Source: Spartobacteria bacterium (GTDB taxonomy: Bacteria; Verrucomicrobiota; Verrucomicrobiia; Chthoniobacterales; UBA10450). From it: 42,239 bases of DNA. The stretch's first letter is position 1; each line of letters begins with the position of its first letter. The translations under genes were made by a program, and so were the position numbers. The stretch lies in NCBI GenBank assembly GCA_003169975.1, contig PNAA01000031.1, positions 1-42,239 on the forward strand, given 5' to 3'. Under the pieces are notes generated by a model. That model was not told where the DNA came from, made no database searches, and was given only the letters and a program-made list of their open reading frames with translations. Below, piece after piece: positions 15,988-23,929 of the stretch.

Positions 15988-17151
15988 GTGAGCGATGGAG
16001 CGTTTTACCGGTGGGCGGCCTGCGGGGCGATCGCCGTTTATCTGGCCGGGAACCCGGCCGCAGCAGGAAACACCGTCCCGCTTCAGACTGGCCAATTTGT
16101 CGGAACGGCCGGTTGCAAATCGTCCAGTTGCCACGGCGGGGCCGGCGAAAAGCGCAGCCAATATTTCACCTGGGTGCAGCAGGATTTTCACGCACGGGCT
16201 TATGCGGTCCTGGTCGACGCCCGCTCGGCGCGGATGGCCGAGACCCTTTCCTTGCCGGCCGCGCAAACGAGCGAACGCTGCACGGTTTGTCATTCCCCGT
16301 TGCAATCGGTCGCCCCCGCGCGCCTCGCGAAAACCGCCCGCGTCGATGAAGGCGTCTCCTGCGAAAGTTGTCACGGGGCCGCCGGGCCATGGCTCCGCGG
16401 GCACACCCGCAAAGACTGGAGTTACGCCACCCGCGTGACCGCCGGGATGCACGATCTCCGCAACTTCTACGTCCGCGCGAATACCTGCGTCGCCTGCCAC
16501 CAGAATCTTGCTCCGGAACTTCTGCAGGCCGGCCATCCGGAACTCATCTTCGAGTTGGATGGCCAGTCGGTCGCGGAGCCGGAGCACTGGAAGGACGATG
16601 ATCCGGCACGTGGCCCGCGCGCGTGGCTGGTCGGGCAGGCGGTCGCACTGCGCGAGATGAGTTGGGCGCTCGCGCAAAATGAGACGGTCGACTCGGAAAG
16701 CGTGAACCGTTGGCAGGGGCTCGCCTGGCTGCTGGCCAAAGCCACAGCCACCCAATCGCACCTGCCGCTTATCGCCCCGCCCGGCGAGTCAACCAGCCAC
16801 GCCTTGTTTGTCAGCGTGCAGGAACAGGCGGACTCGCTCGCGCGGCGCGCCGCGGTCGATCCGTGGAACGATGCCTTTGCCGCCACGGCCCTGCGCGCGC
16901 TGGCTTCTGCCGACGCGGATTTCGTCCCAGCAAAAAACATCTCTGCGGACCTGCTTTTTCGTCGCGCGCGGAGACTCGTTCTCGCGCTCGATCGCCTCTC
17001 CCGCGCGACGCAACAGCAGCCATTGGGCGCGACGAAGAATCCCGCACTTTCCCCCCTTTTCGAGGACCTCCGGTTGCAAGCCGATTTTCAGCCCGCGAAA
17101 TTTGCGGCCGATCTGGTAACTTTTCGCACGACAATGGAACGCTCGCCGTAA
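15988..17151 (+). CDS. Tetraheme c-type cytochrome, cytochrome c554-like
   Basis: This encodes 387 residues from a GTG at 15988, the start that preserves the signal peptide (to NPAAAG). Four heme sites are seen: a CX4CH at 43-49 followed by GG, then CXXCH at 98, 125 and 167. Surrounding residues (QDFHARAYAVL, EGVSCESCHG, LQAGHPELIFELD) match the widespread c554-like multiheme family. The C-terminal half lacks heme sites and is mostly helical. It is a periplasmic electron carrier or redox enzyme. The gene heads the plus-strand operon and is followed 101 bases later by the NuoE-NuoF fusion, so it probably shares an electron pathway with that protein. Confidence 0.88.
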   Translation: MSDGAFYRWAACGAIAVYLAGNPAAAGNTVPLQTGQFVGTAGCKSSSCHGGAGEKRSQYFTWVQQDFHARAYAVLVDARSARMAETLSLPAAQTSERCTVCHSPLQSVAPARLAKTARVDEGVSCESCHGAAGPWLRGHTRKDWSYATRVTAGMHDLRNFYVRANTCVACHQNLAPELLQAGHPELIFELDGQSVAEPEHWKDDDPARGPRAWLVGQAVALREMSWALAQNETVDSESVNRWQGLAWLLAKATATQSHLPLIAPPGESTSHALFVSVQEQADSLARRAAVDPWNDAFAATALRALASADADFVPAKNISADLLFRRARRLVLALDRLSRATQQQPLGATKNPALSPLFEDLRLQADFQPAKFAADLVTFRTTMERSP

Positions 17152-17252
17152 TAGCATTGCCCTGCCTCTATGCCTAACGAACCCCGGATTTTCGGCAACG
17201 CGACGCCGACTCCCTGCGCCCTGATCTTCGGGGCGGCGTCCGGATAAGAAAA

Positions 17253-19307
17253 ATGGATACCGAACGGCTGACTTTGTATGCTCCGGTGCTCGTTCCGGCG
17301 TTGCACCGCATTCAGGACGAATTCGGCTACCTCAAGCCAGAGGCTCTCGCGGAGTTCTCGAAAGAGTCGGGTGTGCCGCAGTATCGGCTTCAGGCGGTGG
17401 CCAGTTTCTTTCCCCATTTTCTGCTCACACCGCCCAAGAAAGTCGTGCTGCGAGTCTGCCGCGATCTGTCGTGTCACCTGGCCGGGTCCGGCAAAATGCT
17501 GCCGGAATTGGACGCGCTCACGGGCGAACACGTCGCGGTCGAAGGCGTGTCGTGTCTGGGCCGCTGCGACCGCGCGCCGGCCGCGTGCCTCTCGGTCCAG
17601 GGCTCGGAACACGAACACTATTATCTGGCCCGCTCGAGTGATGAGTTGAAGGCCATCGTCGCGGCCACTCTCCAGGGTGCGCCACCCGCGCCGGACCATG
17701 ATATCGATCGCAGTTTTCTGGGCGATGACGCCATCATCGATCCCTACAAAGGAGAAGCACCAGACTATCGGGCGGTGCGCGCCGCGATCGCGGCCCGTGA
17801 CGCCTCGTTAGGCACGGCGATGAAATTACTCTCGGCCAGGCCGGAGTGGACTCTGGGAATGCTGGAGAAGTTTCGCATCGCGGCCATTCGCCAAATGCGA
17901 GTCGATTTCGAAATGGAGCCGGCCATTCGCGAGGCGGTCCGCTCCTGGCAGACGGAAGGCGAATGGGCGAAAGGTCCGGAGTTAGGTGGATGGTCGGACA
18001 TCCTTCTCAATGAGATCCGCGACGCCGATCTCCGCGGATTAGGCGGTGCGGGAATTCCCGCGGTGCAAAAATGGCAGGACGTACGAGACGCCGTCCGGAA
18101 AGCCCGCCAGCGGGAGTCGGACGATCGGGCGTTTATCGTGGTCAACGGCGACGAGAGCGAACCGGGCACGTTCAAGGACCGCGAGCTTCTCCTCCGCACC
18201 CCGCACCTGGTCGTCGAAGCGGTCATCCTGGCGAGTCTGATCACCGAGGCCACTCAGGGTTTCATCTACATCCGCCATGAGTACGCCGAACAAATCGAGG
18301 CGTGTCGGCGCGAGATTCGGCGCGCGGAGCAACTTGGCCTCTGCGGCGAGAATGCGATGGTGCTCGGCCGGTCTTTGCCCATTGCTGTGTTCGTTAGTCC
18401 GGGGGGTTACATTTGCGGGGAACAAAGCGCGCTCATCGAAGCCATGTCGGATCGGCGCGGCGAGCCGCGCAACATGCCGCCGAAATTGGAGACGAATGGG
18501 TTGAACGATCTCCCGACGCTGGTGAGCAATGTGGAAACCTTTGCCTGGGTTCCTTTTGTCTGCCTGCGCGGCGGCAAAACCTACGCCGCCCAAGGCGTGA
18601 ATGGTTGGAAAGGTCGCCGAATATTCTCGGTCTCAGGAGACGTCAAGCGCCCGGGTGTCTATGAGGTCCCCATGGGACTCACCCTGCGCGAACTGATTTA
18701 CGGCGAGCAGTATTGTCGCGGGATCGCGGGCGATAAGAAGCTCAAAGGTTTTGCCCCCTCGGGCCCATCCGGTGGATTTCTTCCCGCAAAACTTACACCG
18801 GGTAAGGGCTTGCCGCGCGACCACACGAACAATAAGAGCTGGCAGGCGCTGGCCACTCGACGCGGGTTTGATCCGGCCTCGGCTGAACTCGACATCCTCG
18901 ATCTCGAGCTGGAGTTAAATCTTTTCCGCGCCCTAAGTCCTACCCAGGCGCTGGGCGCCGGGTTAACCGTTTATGCAGAGGGACGGGACATGGCTGAGCA
19001 AGCCGTCAATTCGGTGGAGTTCTTTCGCAATGAGTCATGCGGCAAATGTGTGCCGTGCCGGCTGGGATCGCAGAAAATGGCGTCGCTCGGATCCCATTTG
19101 CTGAGTGGCAAGATTCAAGCGGCCAGCTGGAAGAATGAAATTCTGCCGCTCATTAAAGAAATGGGGACAGCGATTGAGTTAGCCTCGATCTGCGGGCTGG
19201 GACGGTCGGTCCCGATTCCTCTCAAGACGGCAGCGGCCTTTTTTGAGGAAGATGTGACCAAACATTTGTCAGAGAATGGGGCGGCCCCTGCCGCCAAACC
19301 TGGATAG
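17253..19307 (+). CDS. NuoE-NuoF fusion: NADH-oxidising flavin/iron-sulfur subunit
   Basis: This encodes 684 residues. Residues 1-145 are a NuoE-like thioredoxin fold with the [2Fe-2S] pattern CX4C (C69, C74) and CX3C (C101, C105). From about 165 it is NuoF-like. The FMN loop GLGGAG is at 262-267, the nucleotide segment GDESEPGTFKDRELL at 299-313, and YICGEQSALIEA near 386. The [4Fe-4S] ligands are CX2CX2C at 596, 599 and 602 plus C647. The expected role is oxidation of NADH (or NADPH) in the cytoplasm and transfer of single electrons to the Fe-S chain. A 65-residue insert precedes the FMN loop, unlike standard NuoF. No other complex I genes are present. The next gene starts three bases after the stop, so they almost surely form a complex. 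Confidence 0.93.
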   Translation: MDTERLTLYAPVLVPALHRIQDEFGYLKPEALAEFSKESGVPQYRLQAVASFFPHFLLTPPKKVVLRVCRDLSCHLAGSGKMLPELDALTGEHVAVEGVSCLGRCDRAPAACLSVQGSEHEHYYLARSSDELKAIVAATLQGAPPAPDHDIDRSFLGDDAIIDPYKGEAPDYRAVRAAIAARDASLGTAMKLLSARPEWTLGMLEKFRIAAIRQMRVDFEMEPAIREAVRSWQTEGEWAKGPELGGWSDILLNEIRDADLRGLGGAGIPAVQKWQDVRDAVRKARQRESDDRAFIVVNGDESEPGTFKDRELLLRTPHLVVEAVILASLITEATQGFIYIRHEYAEQIEACRREIRRAEQLGLCGENAMVLGRSLPIAVFVSPGGYICGEQSALIEAMSDRRGEPRNMPPKLETNGLNDLPTLVSNVETFAWVPFVCLRGGKTYAAQGVNGWKGRRIFSVSGDVKRPGVYEVPMGLTLRELIYGEQYCRGIAGDKKLKGFAPSGPSGGFLPAKLTPGKGLPRDHTNNKSWQALATRRGFDPASAELDILDLELELNLFRALSPTQALGAGLTVYAEGRDMAEQAVNSVEFFRNESCGKCVPCRLGSQKMASLGSHLLSGKIQAASWKNEILPLIKEMGTAIELASICGLGRSVPIPLKTAAAFFEEDVTKHLSENGAAPAAKPG

Positions 19308-19310
19308 CAT

Positions 19311-21845
19311 ATGCCACAAGGTTCGGATTTCGTTGCCGGTTTATTCGTTCGTGACGACGACGAAGGGTTATTCAGCCGCGACATCAATGGACAACTCGTC
19401 CGGCTGGATACGCCGACGGAGTCCGACTACGAAAAGGATGTTACTCTGCAGATCGATGGTTTGCCGGTGACGGTGCCCTTGGCCGAGCCGTTAACTGATG
19501 CCAACGGCAATATCGTGGTCGACTTGGAAGGGCGCACGACCCCGCGGTACACCACGATTTATGACGCGGCGCGGAAGCTTTACGTTGAGCAGATAGGTGA
19601 CGAAAAGAAGATCCCGATTCCGGTTTTGTGCCATCAGCCGCATATGACTCCGGTGGCGGTCTGCCGCCTTTGCATCGTCCAGATCTACGGCCAAAAGCGC
19701 GGTCGCCGGGCGGCGGAGCGCAAGCTGCTGCCTGCCTGCCAGCACCAGGTCAAGGAAGGGATGGAAGTTTTCACCATGAATGCCCCCGGCCCCGATGGCG
19801 ATCGGGTCCGCCAGACCGTGAAGGTGATGACCGAACTGTTGGCGGCCGACCATTTGAAGCCGGCGAAACCTCCTGAGCTGGAGAAAGAGTTCTCGCAATT
19901 CAATGAGCTCGGCCAGATGACGCAACGATGCGGGGCCGACCCCTCGCGCTTCAAGCTGGAGATCCTGTCGAACCCGCCACCGCCCGCACGGCCCAACGCC
20001 GGCCGGCGCGAAGCCGATTCTTCCTCGCCCGTCTTCCTCGTCGATCACAGCGCCTGTATTCTCTGCGATCGCTGTGTGCGCGCCTGTGATGATGTCCGGG
20101 AGAACCACGTCATCGGGCGGACGGGCAAAGGCGCGACGACTGGGATTGGATTCGATCTCAACGTGCCGATGGGGCAATCGACCTGCGTGCAATGCGGCGA
20201 ATGCATGGTGTCCTGTCCGACGAGCGCCATCACCTTTAAACCCGTCGCGGAAGTGAAGATTCTCGGGCAGAGCCGATCCGCCGAAGTGTTGACGGCGCGC
20301 GAACTGACTTCCGATCCTGTCTTCGCGGGCATTCCACCAAAGTTCTTGCTCTGGCAGCGCGGCTTGGTCATTCGTCGAAGAGTTAGAGCTGGCCAGGTCT
20401 TGTGCCGCCAGGGAGATCCGGGTAACACCGCGTTCATTATCCGCGACGGCCGGTTCAGGGTAAAAATTCTGCCCAAGCCGTCAGGGGCCGGCAGCGGTCT
20501 GTCATGGTTGGGTCGCCCGAAGCCCATTATCAGGCAGCGGACTCCAGCCGATGTGATTATCGGCGAAATGGCCTGTTTGAATGGAACACCACGCACGGCC
20601 GATGTTACGGCACTGGAAGATGGCGAGGTCTGGGAGATCCGCCGCAACGTGCTCGACCGGCTCATGCGCCTCCCCAGTCAGCGCCAGAGATTTGAGAGCG
20701 AATATCGTAAGAGCTCTTTGGACCTGGCGTTGCAAAACATGGACCTGTTCAGTGACATCGTGCGGGAAGAATACGGCCGGATCGTGGAGTTCCTGCGGCA
20801 ACGACTAACCTTCGTCCGCGTGCAACCGGGTCAAACTCTCTTCAAAGAGGGCGAGATAGCGACTCGTTTGTATCTCATCCGCCTCGGCCACGTCCGGGTC
20901 GGTGTGCAACAGCATGGCAAGGAAGCCAAGATTATCACCAAAGGTCCCGGCACCATTCTGGGAGAGATCGGATTGCTTGCTCTTTCCCTCGATGACGAGC
21001 GAAAAACGGTCGAAGAAATCGACCGCGCCTTGAAGTATAAGCTCGATCAGGCCGGGGACGACTTGACCGCCGTCCTTCCGCCCGGGGTACGCAGCGCGAC
21101 CTGCTCGGCCTTGAATCAGCTCGAGCTGGCGCAACTTAGTCGGGCCGACTTTCTCGAGATGCTGCGCAAGTTCGGCGTCTTGCGCCGCAGGATCGTCGAG
21201 CAATCTCTCGCCCGTTTGTACAGCTCGACCGTGGGTCACCGGATCCTCGACGACTACGTCGAGCAGGGTCTCTATGAAGGTCAGAGCATTCTGGTGCTCG
21301 ACCTGGATAACTGCACACGCTGCGACGCCTGCACCAGGGGCTGTGTCGAGCGCCATGGGACGGAGACCCACGGCATCCCCATCCCGCGCCTGCTCCGAGC
21401 CGGGCGACGGCTCGATAATTTCCTGGTCGCTACCTCCTGCCGGTCCTGCACGGATCCACATTGCATGGTCGGATGTCCCGTCGACTCCATTCATCGCGGC
21501 AAGCACCTCCAAATCGTCATCGAAGACCACTGTATCGGGTGCGGTCTGTGCGCCGAAAACTGCCCCTACGGCAGCATTTTCATGATACCTAACGAACGAA
21601 AGCCAGTTTCCCTGCCCGACCCGGAGCACGCCGGGCGAACTCACTTCGTCGGTCAGCTGAAGGCCGCCAACTGCGACCTGTGCGACGCACACGGGGACCT
21701 CTCCGCGCCACGTCCGGCCTGCGTCGCGGCCTGTCCGCATGATGCGGCCTTTCGCATGACCGGGCCGCAACTGCTCGAGCGCGTGATGGGAGCGCATGCC
21801 GAAGACCTGGCCGCGGCTGGCCTGCGTGGCCGCATGACCGCCTGA
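19311..21845 (+). CDS. NuoG-N-like / double cNMP-binding / four-cluster ferredoxin fusion protein
   Basis: This encodes 844 residues, no signal peptide, cytoplasmic. The order of parts is as follows. A NuoG-type [2Fe-2S] domain has C107, C118, C121 and C143. The His-Cys cluster region that normally follows has lost its cysteines. Two [4Fe-4S] sites lie at C249-C259 and C292-C302. Two cyclic-nucleotide-binding domains follow (about 345-455 and 480-625), each with a phosphate-binding cassette that keeps Glu and Arg (E419/R428 and E552/R594). The second has an insert of about 35 residues. Last is a DmsB/PsrB-like ferredoxin with four cysteine quartets (from 668, 710, 741 and 788). It could carry seven Fe-S clusters. 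It likely relays electrons from the NuoEF fusion under cNMP control. The output partner is unknown. Confidence 0.93.
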   Translation: MPQGSDFVAGLFVRDDDEGLFSRDINGQLVRLDTPTESDYEKDVTLQIDGLPVTVPLAEPLTDANGNIVVDLEGRTTPRYTTIYDAARKLYVEQIGDEKKIPIPVLCHQPHMTPVAVCRLCIVQIYGQKRGRRAAERKLLPACQHQVKEGMEVFTMNAPGPDGDRVRQTVKVMTELLAADHLKPAKPPELEKEFSQFNELGQMTQRCGADPSRFKLEILSNPPPPARPNAGRREADSSSPVFLVDHSACILCDRCVRACDDVRENHVIGRTGKGATTGIGFDLNVPMGQSTCVQCGECMVSCPTSAITFKPVAEVKILGQSRSAEVLTARELTSDPVFAGIPPKFLLWQRGLVIRRRVRAGQVLCRQGDPGNTAFIIRDGRFRVKILPKPSGAGSGLSWLGRPKPIIRQRTPADVIIGEMACLNGTPRTADVTALEDGEVWEIRRNVLDRLMRLPSQRQRFESEYRKSSLDLALQNMDLFSDIVREEYGRIVEFLRQRLTFVRVQPGQTLFKEGEIATRLYLIRLGHVRVGVQQHGKEAKIITKGPGTILGEIGLLALSLDDERKTVEEIDRALKYKLDQAGDDLTAVLPPGVRSATCSALNQLELAQLSRADFLEMLRKFGVLRRRIVEQSLARLYSSTVGHRILDDYVEQGLYEGQSILVLDLDNCTRCDACTRGCVERHGTETHGIPIPRLLRAGRRLDNFLVATSCRSCTDPHCMVGCPVDSIHRGKHLQIVIEDHCIGCGLCAENCPYGSIFMIPNERKPVSLPDPEHAGRTHFVGQLKAANCDLCDAHGDLSAPRPACVAACPHDAAFRMTGPQLLERVMGAHAEDLAAAGLRGRMTA

Positions 21846-21871
21846 GGCGCGGGTCGACTGGAACGCCGCGG

Positions 21872-23872
21872 TTATTTTTCCGATAGCTCAATGATTCCGT
21901 TCCAATTTTCTATCTTGTCCTGGCGTGACAGGGTCGCAATCTTTCGTAGATAAAACTCGACAGGGCCGTCCGTGCCGCCCCGCAGTTCACGGGTACGGCT
22001 CATTAGCTCGGCGGCCTTGGAAAAGTCGCCCACCCGAAAGGTCTCCAGCCCCGCTTCGAAAACTTCAATCCAAGCCCGCTCACCTGCCTCTGCCCCAGAG
22101 CGACAGAGCAGCTCGTGAATGACTACGCCATGTGTCTTGCCGGCGACCCGAAATTCTCCCAGGCGCCGGGTGATAAATTTACTGTCCAGCTGTTGGCGGA
22201 CAGAGTCGGAAATCAAGACTTGGGTACCGAGATACTTGTTCAGTGACTCAAGGCGGGAGGCAAAGTTTGTCGTATCTCCGATCATCGTATAATCAAACCG
22301 GAACGAAGAGCCGAGATTGCCCGCCAGCACTTTGCCGCTATTGACTCCAACCCGCGTCCGCAATTTTTTCCCCCTCACTTCCATTTCGCTGAGACACCGA
22401 AGGTCGCAGGCCGCCTCCGCGGCGCGAATGGCGTGCGCTGGCTCATCGACCGGCGCGCCCCAGGCCGCCATCACCGCGTCACCGACATATTTGATGATCG
22501 TGCCCTTGTTCTCGAGAATGCAGCGCGTGGTTTGCTCGAAATAGGCAATCAAGATCGCGGAAACCTCCGCCGGGTCCAGGTCTTCGGACAAGGTCGTAAA
22601 GTTTTCCAGATCGGTAAAAATCACCGTAGCCTCGACAACTTTGCCACCTGGCCGGAGATCGAAATCAGAGTTGGCAATCCTATCCGCCATTTGCGGCGAG
22701 AGATAGAAACCGAAAGCCTTGCGCAACTCCTTGCGACGGCGCGATTCGAGGAGGTATTGCGAGCCAACGCTCCAGGTCAGGCCAAACGGTATTTGCACCG
22801 CCACGGGAATCAGCCAGGCAAACCAGATGCGTTGGTGCCAGACAAGGAAGCAGGCAGCGCACGCCATGCCGGCGGAGATAATGACCGCCAAAAGAGTCGC
22901 CGGGATGGGTCGCAAGAAACTGAGGCCGCCGGCTAAGAGACCGATGAGGACGATCAGGGCAGTCTCTCGATTCAACGCTATGCGCGTGAGCCAGTCGCCG
23001 CGCAGCAAATTCAGCAGGATGGTGGCATGAACTTCGGTCCCGGGAGTAAATTGGTGATTCGACCTCGAGTAGGGCGTGCTGAATTCGTCTCTCTGGACTT
23101 TTTGGCCACCAAGAGCGAGCTGTCCACCAACGAGGACGATTTTGTTTTTGAAAAAATCAGGAGGAACCCCGTTCGGCGTAAGCGCCTGCGCAATGCTCAC
23201 GGAGGAAAAGGTCCCGCACGGACCGTAGTAATTCACCCAGTGCGGCTTCAGGGTGTCTCGTGTCTCGCCGGTCATCTTTGCTCCGAGGAATTTGGCGGCT
23301 TCCCAAGTAGCCTCCGCTTTGACACTGTTGCCGAAATAGATGTGCCGCACTCCGTAATCGGGATCGACCGGCCTGAAGGCCAGAAGGCCCCAACTGGCCG
23401 CGGCTTTGCGCAATAGCTTGATCGGCGGCGAAACGCTCTCCGATCTCACGCCCTGCCGTTCCTTGAGATCGAGCGCCGCGCCCAGAATCACTCTCCCATT
23501 CTTGCGCATGGAATCCGCGAAAGCGACATCGGCGGTGGGATCGGGGGCGGGCTGGTCGAAGACAATATCGTAGAAGACCACGCGCGCCATATCCTCAGTG
23601 AGGCGATTCAGCAGGGCGACGTGCAGCGCCCGGTTCCAGACGTCGTCCAGTGGTTGGTTCAACTGTTTCGCGGAATACTCGTCGAGATAGACGAGGACGA
23701 CTTCGTGGGTGTCGATAGGAGCGCGCCAGAGGAAAGGCAGATCATAGCTTTGCCGGACCAACGGCTCGGCGAAAGAGTAGCGCAGGCAGGCGAGGCCTAA
23801 CCCCACGGCAATCAACGCGCCGGCTGCGATCGTTAGGCCGCGGGTCAGATGCCTGATCTGGCGAATCTGCAT
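21872..23872 (-). CDS. CHASE2-domain class III adenylate cyclase
   Basis: This encodes 666 residues. A first transmembrane helix at about 12-30 leads to a CHASE2 extracytoplasmic sensor domain (about 35-300), then three transmembrane helices (about 303-372). The class III cyclase domain is at about 410-560. The metal aspartates are D421 (IFTDLENFT) and D465 (YVGDAVMA). K461 and T529 fit adenine selection of the class IIIb type, and N536 and R540 are the transition-state pair, so cAMP production is likely. A short C-terminal TPR-like tail follows. The gene starts 57 bases after the FecR-TPR-barrel gene, and FecR and CHASE2 cyclases are often neighbours. It converges with the cNMP-binding Fe-S gene, 26 bases apart. 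Confidence 0.93.
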   Translation of the reverse strand: MQIRQIRHLTRGLTIAAGALIAVGLGLACLRYSFAEPLVRQSYDLPFLWRAPIDTHEVVLVYLDEYSAKQLNQPLDDVWNRALHVALLNRLTEDMARVVFYDIVFDQPAPDPTADVAFADSMRKNGRVILGAALDLKERQGVRSESVSPPIKLLRKAAASWGLLAFRPVDPDYGVRHIYFGNSVKAEATWEAAKFLGAKMTGETRDTLKPHWVNYYGPCGTFSSVSIAQALTPNGVPPDFFKNKIVLVGGQLALGGQKVQRDEFSTPYSRSNHQFTPGTEVHATILLNLLRGDWLTRIALNRETALIVLIGLLAGGLSFLRPIPATLLAVIISAGMACAACFLVWHQRIWFAWLIPVAVQIPFGLTWSVGSQYLLESRRRKELRKAFGFYLSPQMADRIANSDFDLRPGGKVVEATVIFTDLENFTTLSEDLDPAEVSAILIAYFEQTTRCILENKGTIIKYVGDAVMAAWGAPVDEPAHAIRAAEAACDLRCLSEMEVRGKKLRTRVGVNSGKVLAGNLGSSFRFDYTMIGDTTNFASRLESLNKYLGTQVLISDSVRQQLDSKFITRRLGEFRVAGKTHGVVIHELLCRSGAEAGERAWIEVFEAGLETFRVGDFSKAAELMSRTRELRGGTDGPVEFYLRKIATLSRQDKIENWNGIIELSEK

Positions 23873-23929
23873 CGACTCAATTGGCGTCGCTGCTGGGTCT
23901 CACAGAACCCAAAAATACTGCGCTCACTC

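Noticed and set aside
20805-21797. A 330-codon minus-strand frame over the Fe-S/cNMP gene
   Set aside because: It overlaps a protein with unambiguous cysteine quartets and has no motifs of its own.
17253-21845. A standard complex I or NAD-linked hydrogenase/formate dehydrogenase operon
   Set aside because: There are no membrane Nuo subunits, no hydrogenase or molybdopterin catalytic subunit, and the NuoG-like part has lost one cluster and carries cNMP domains instead.
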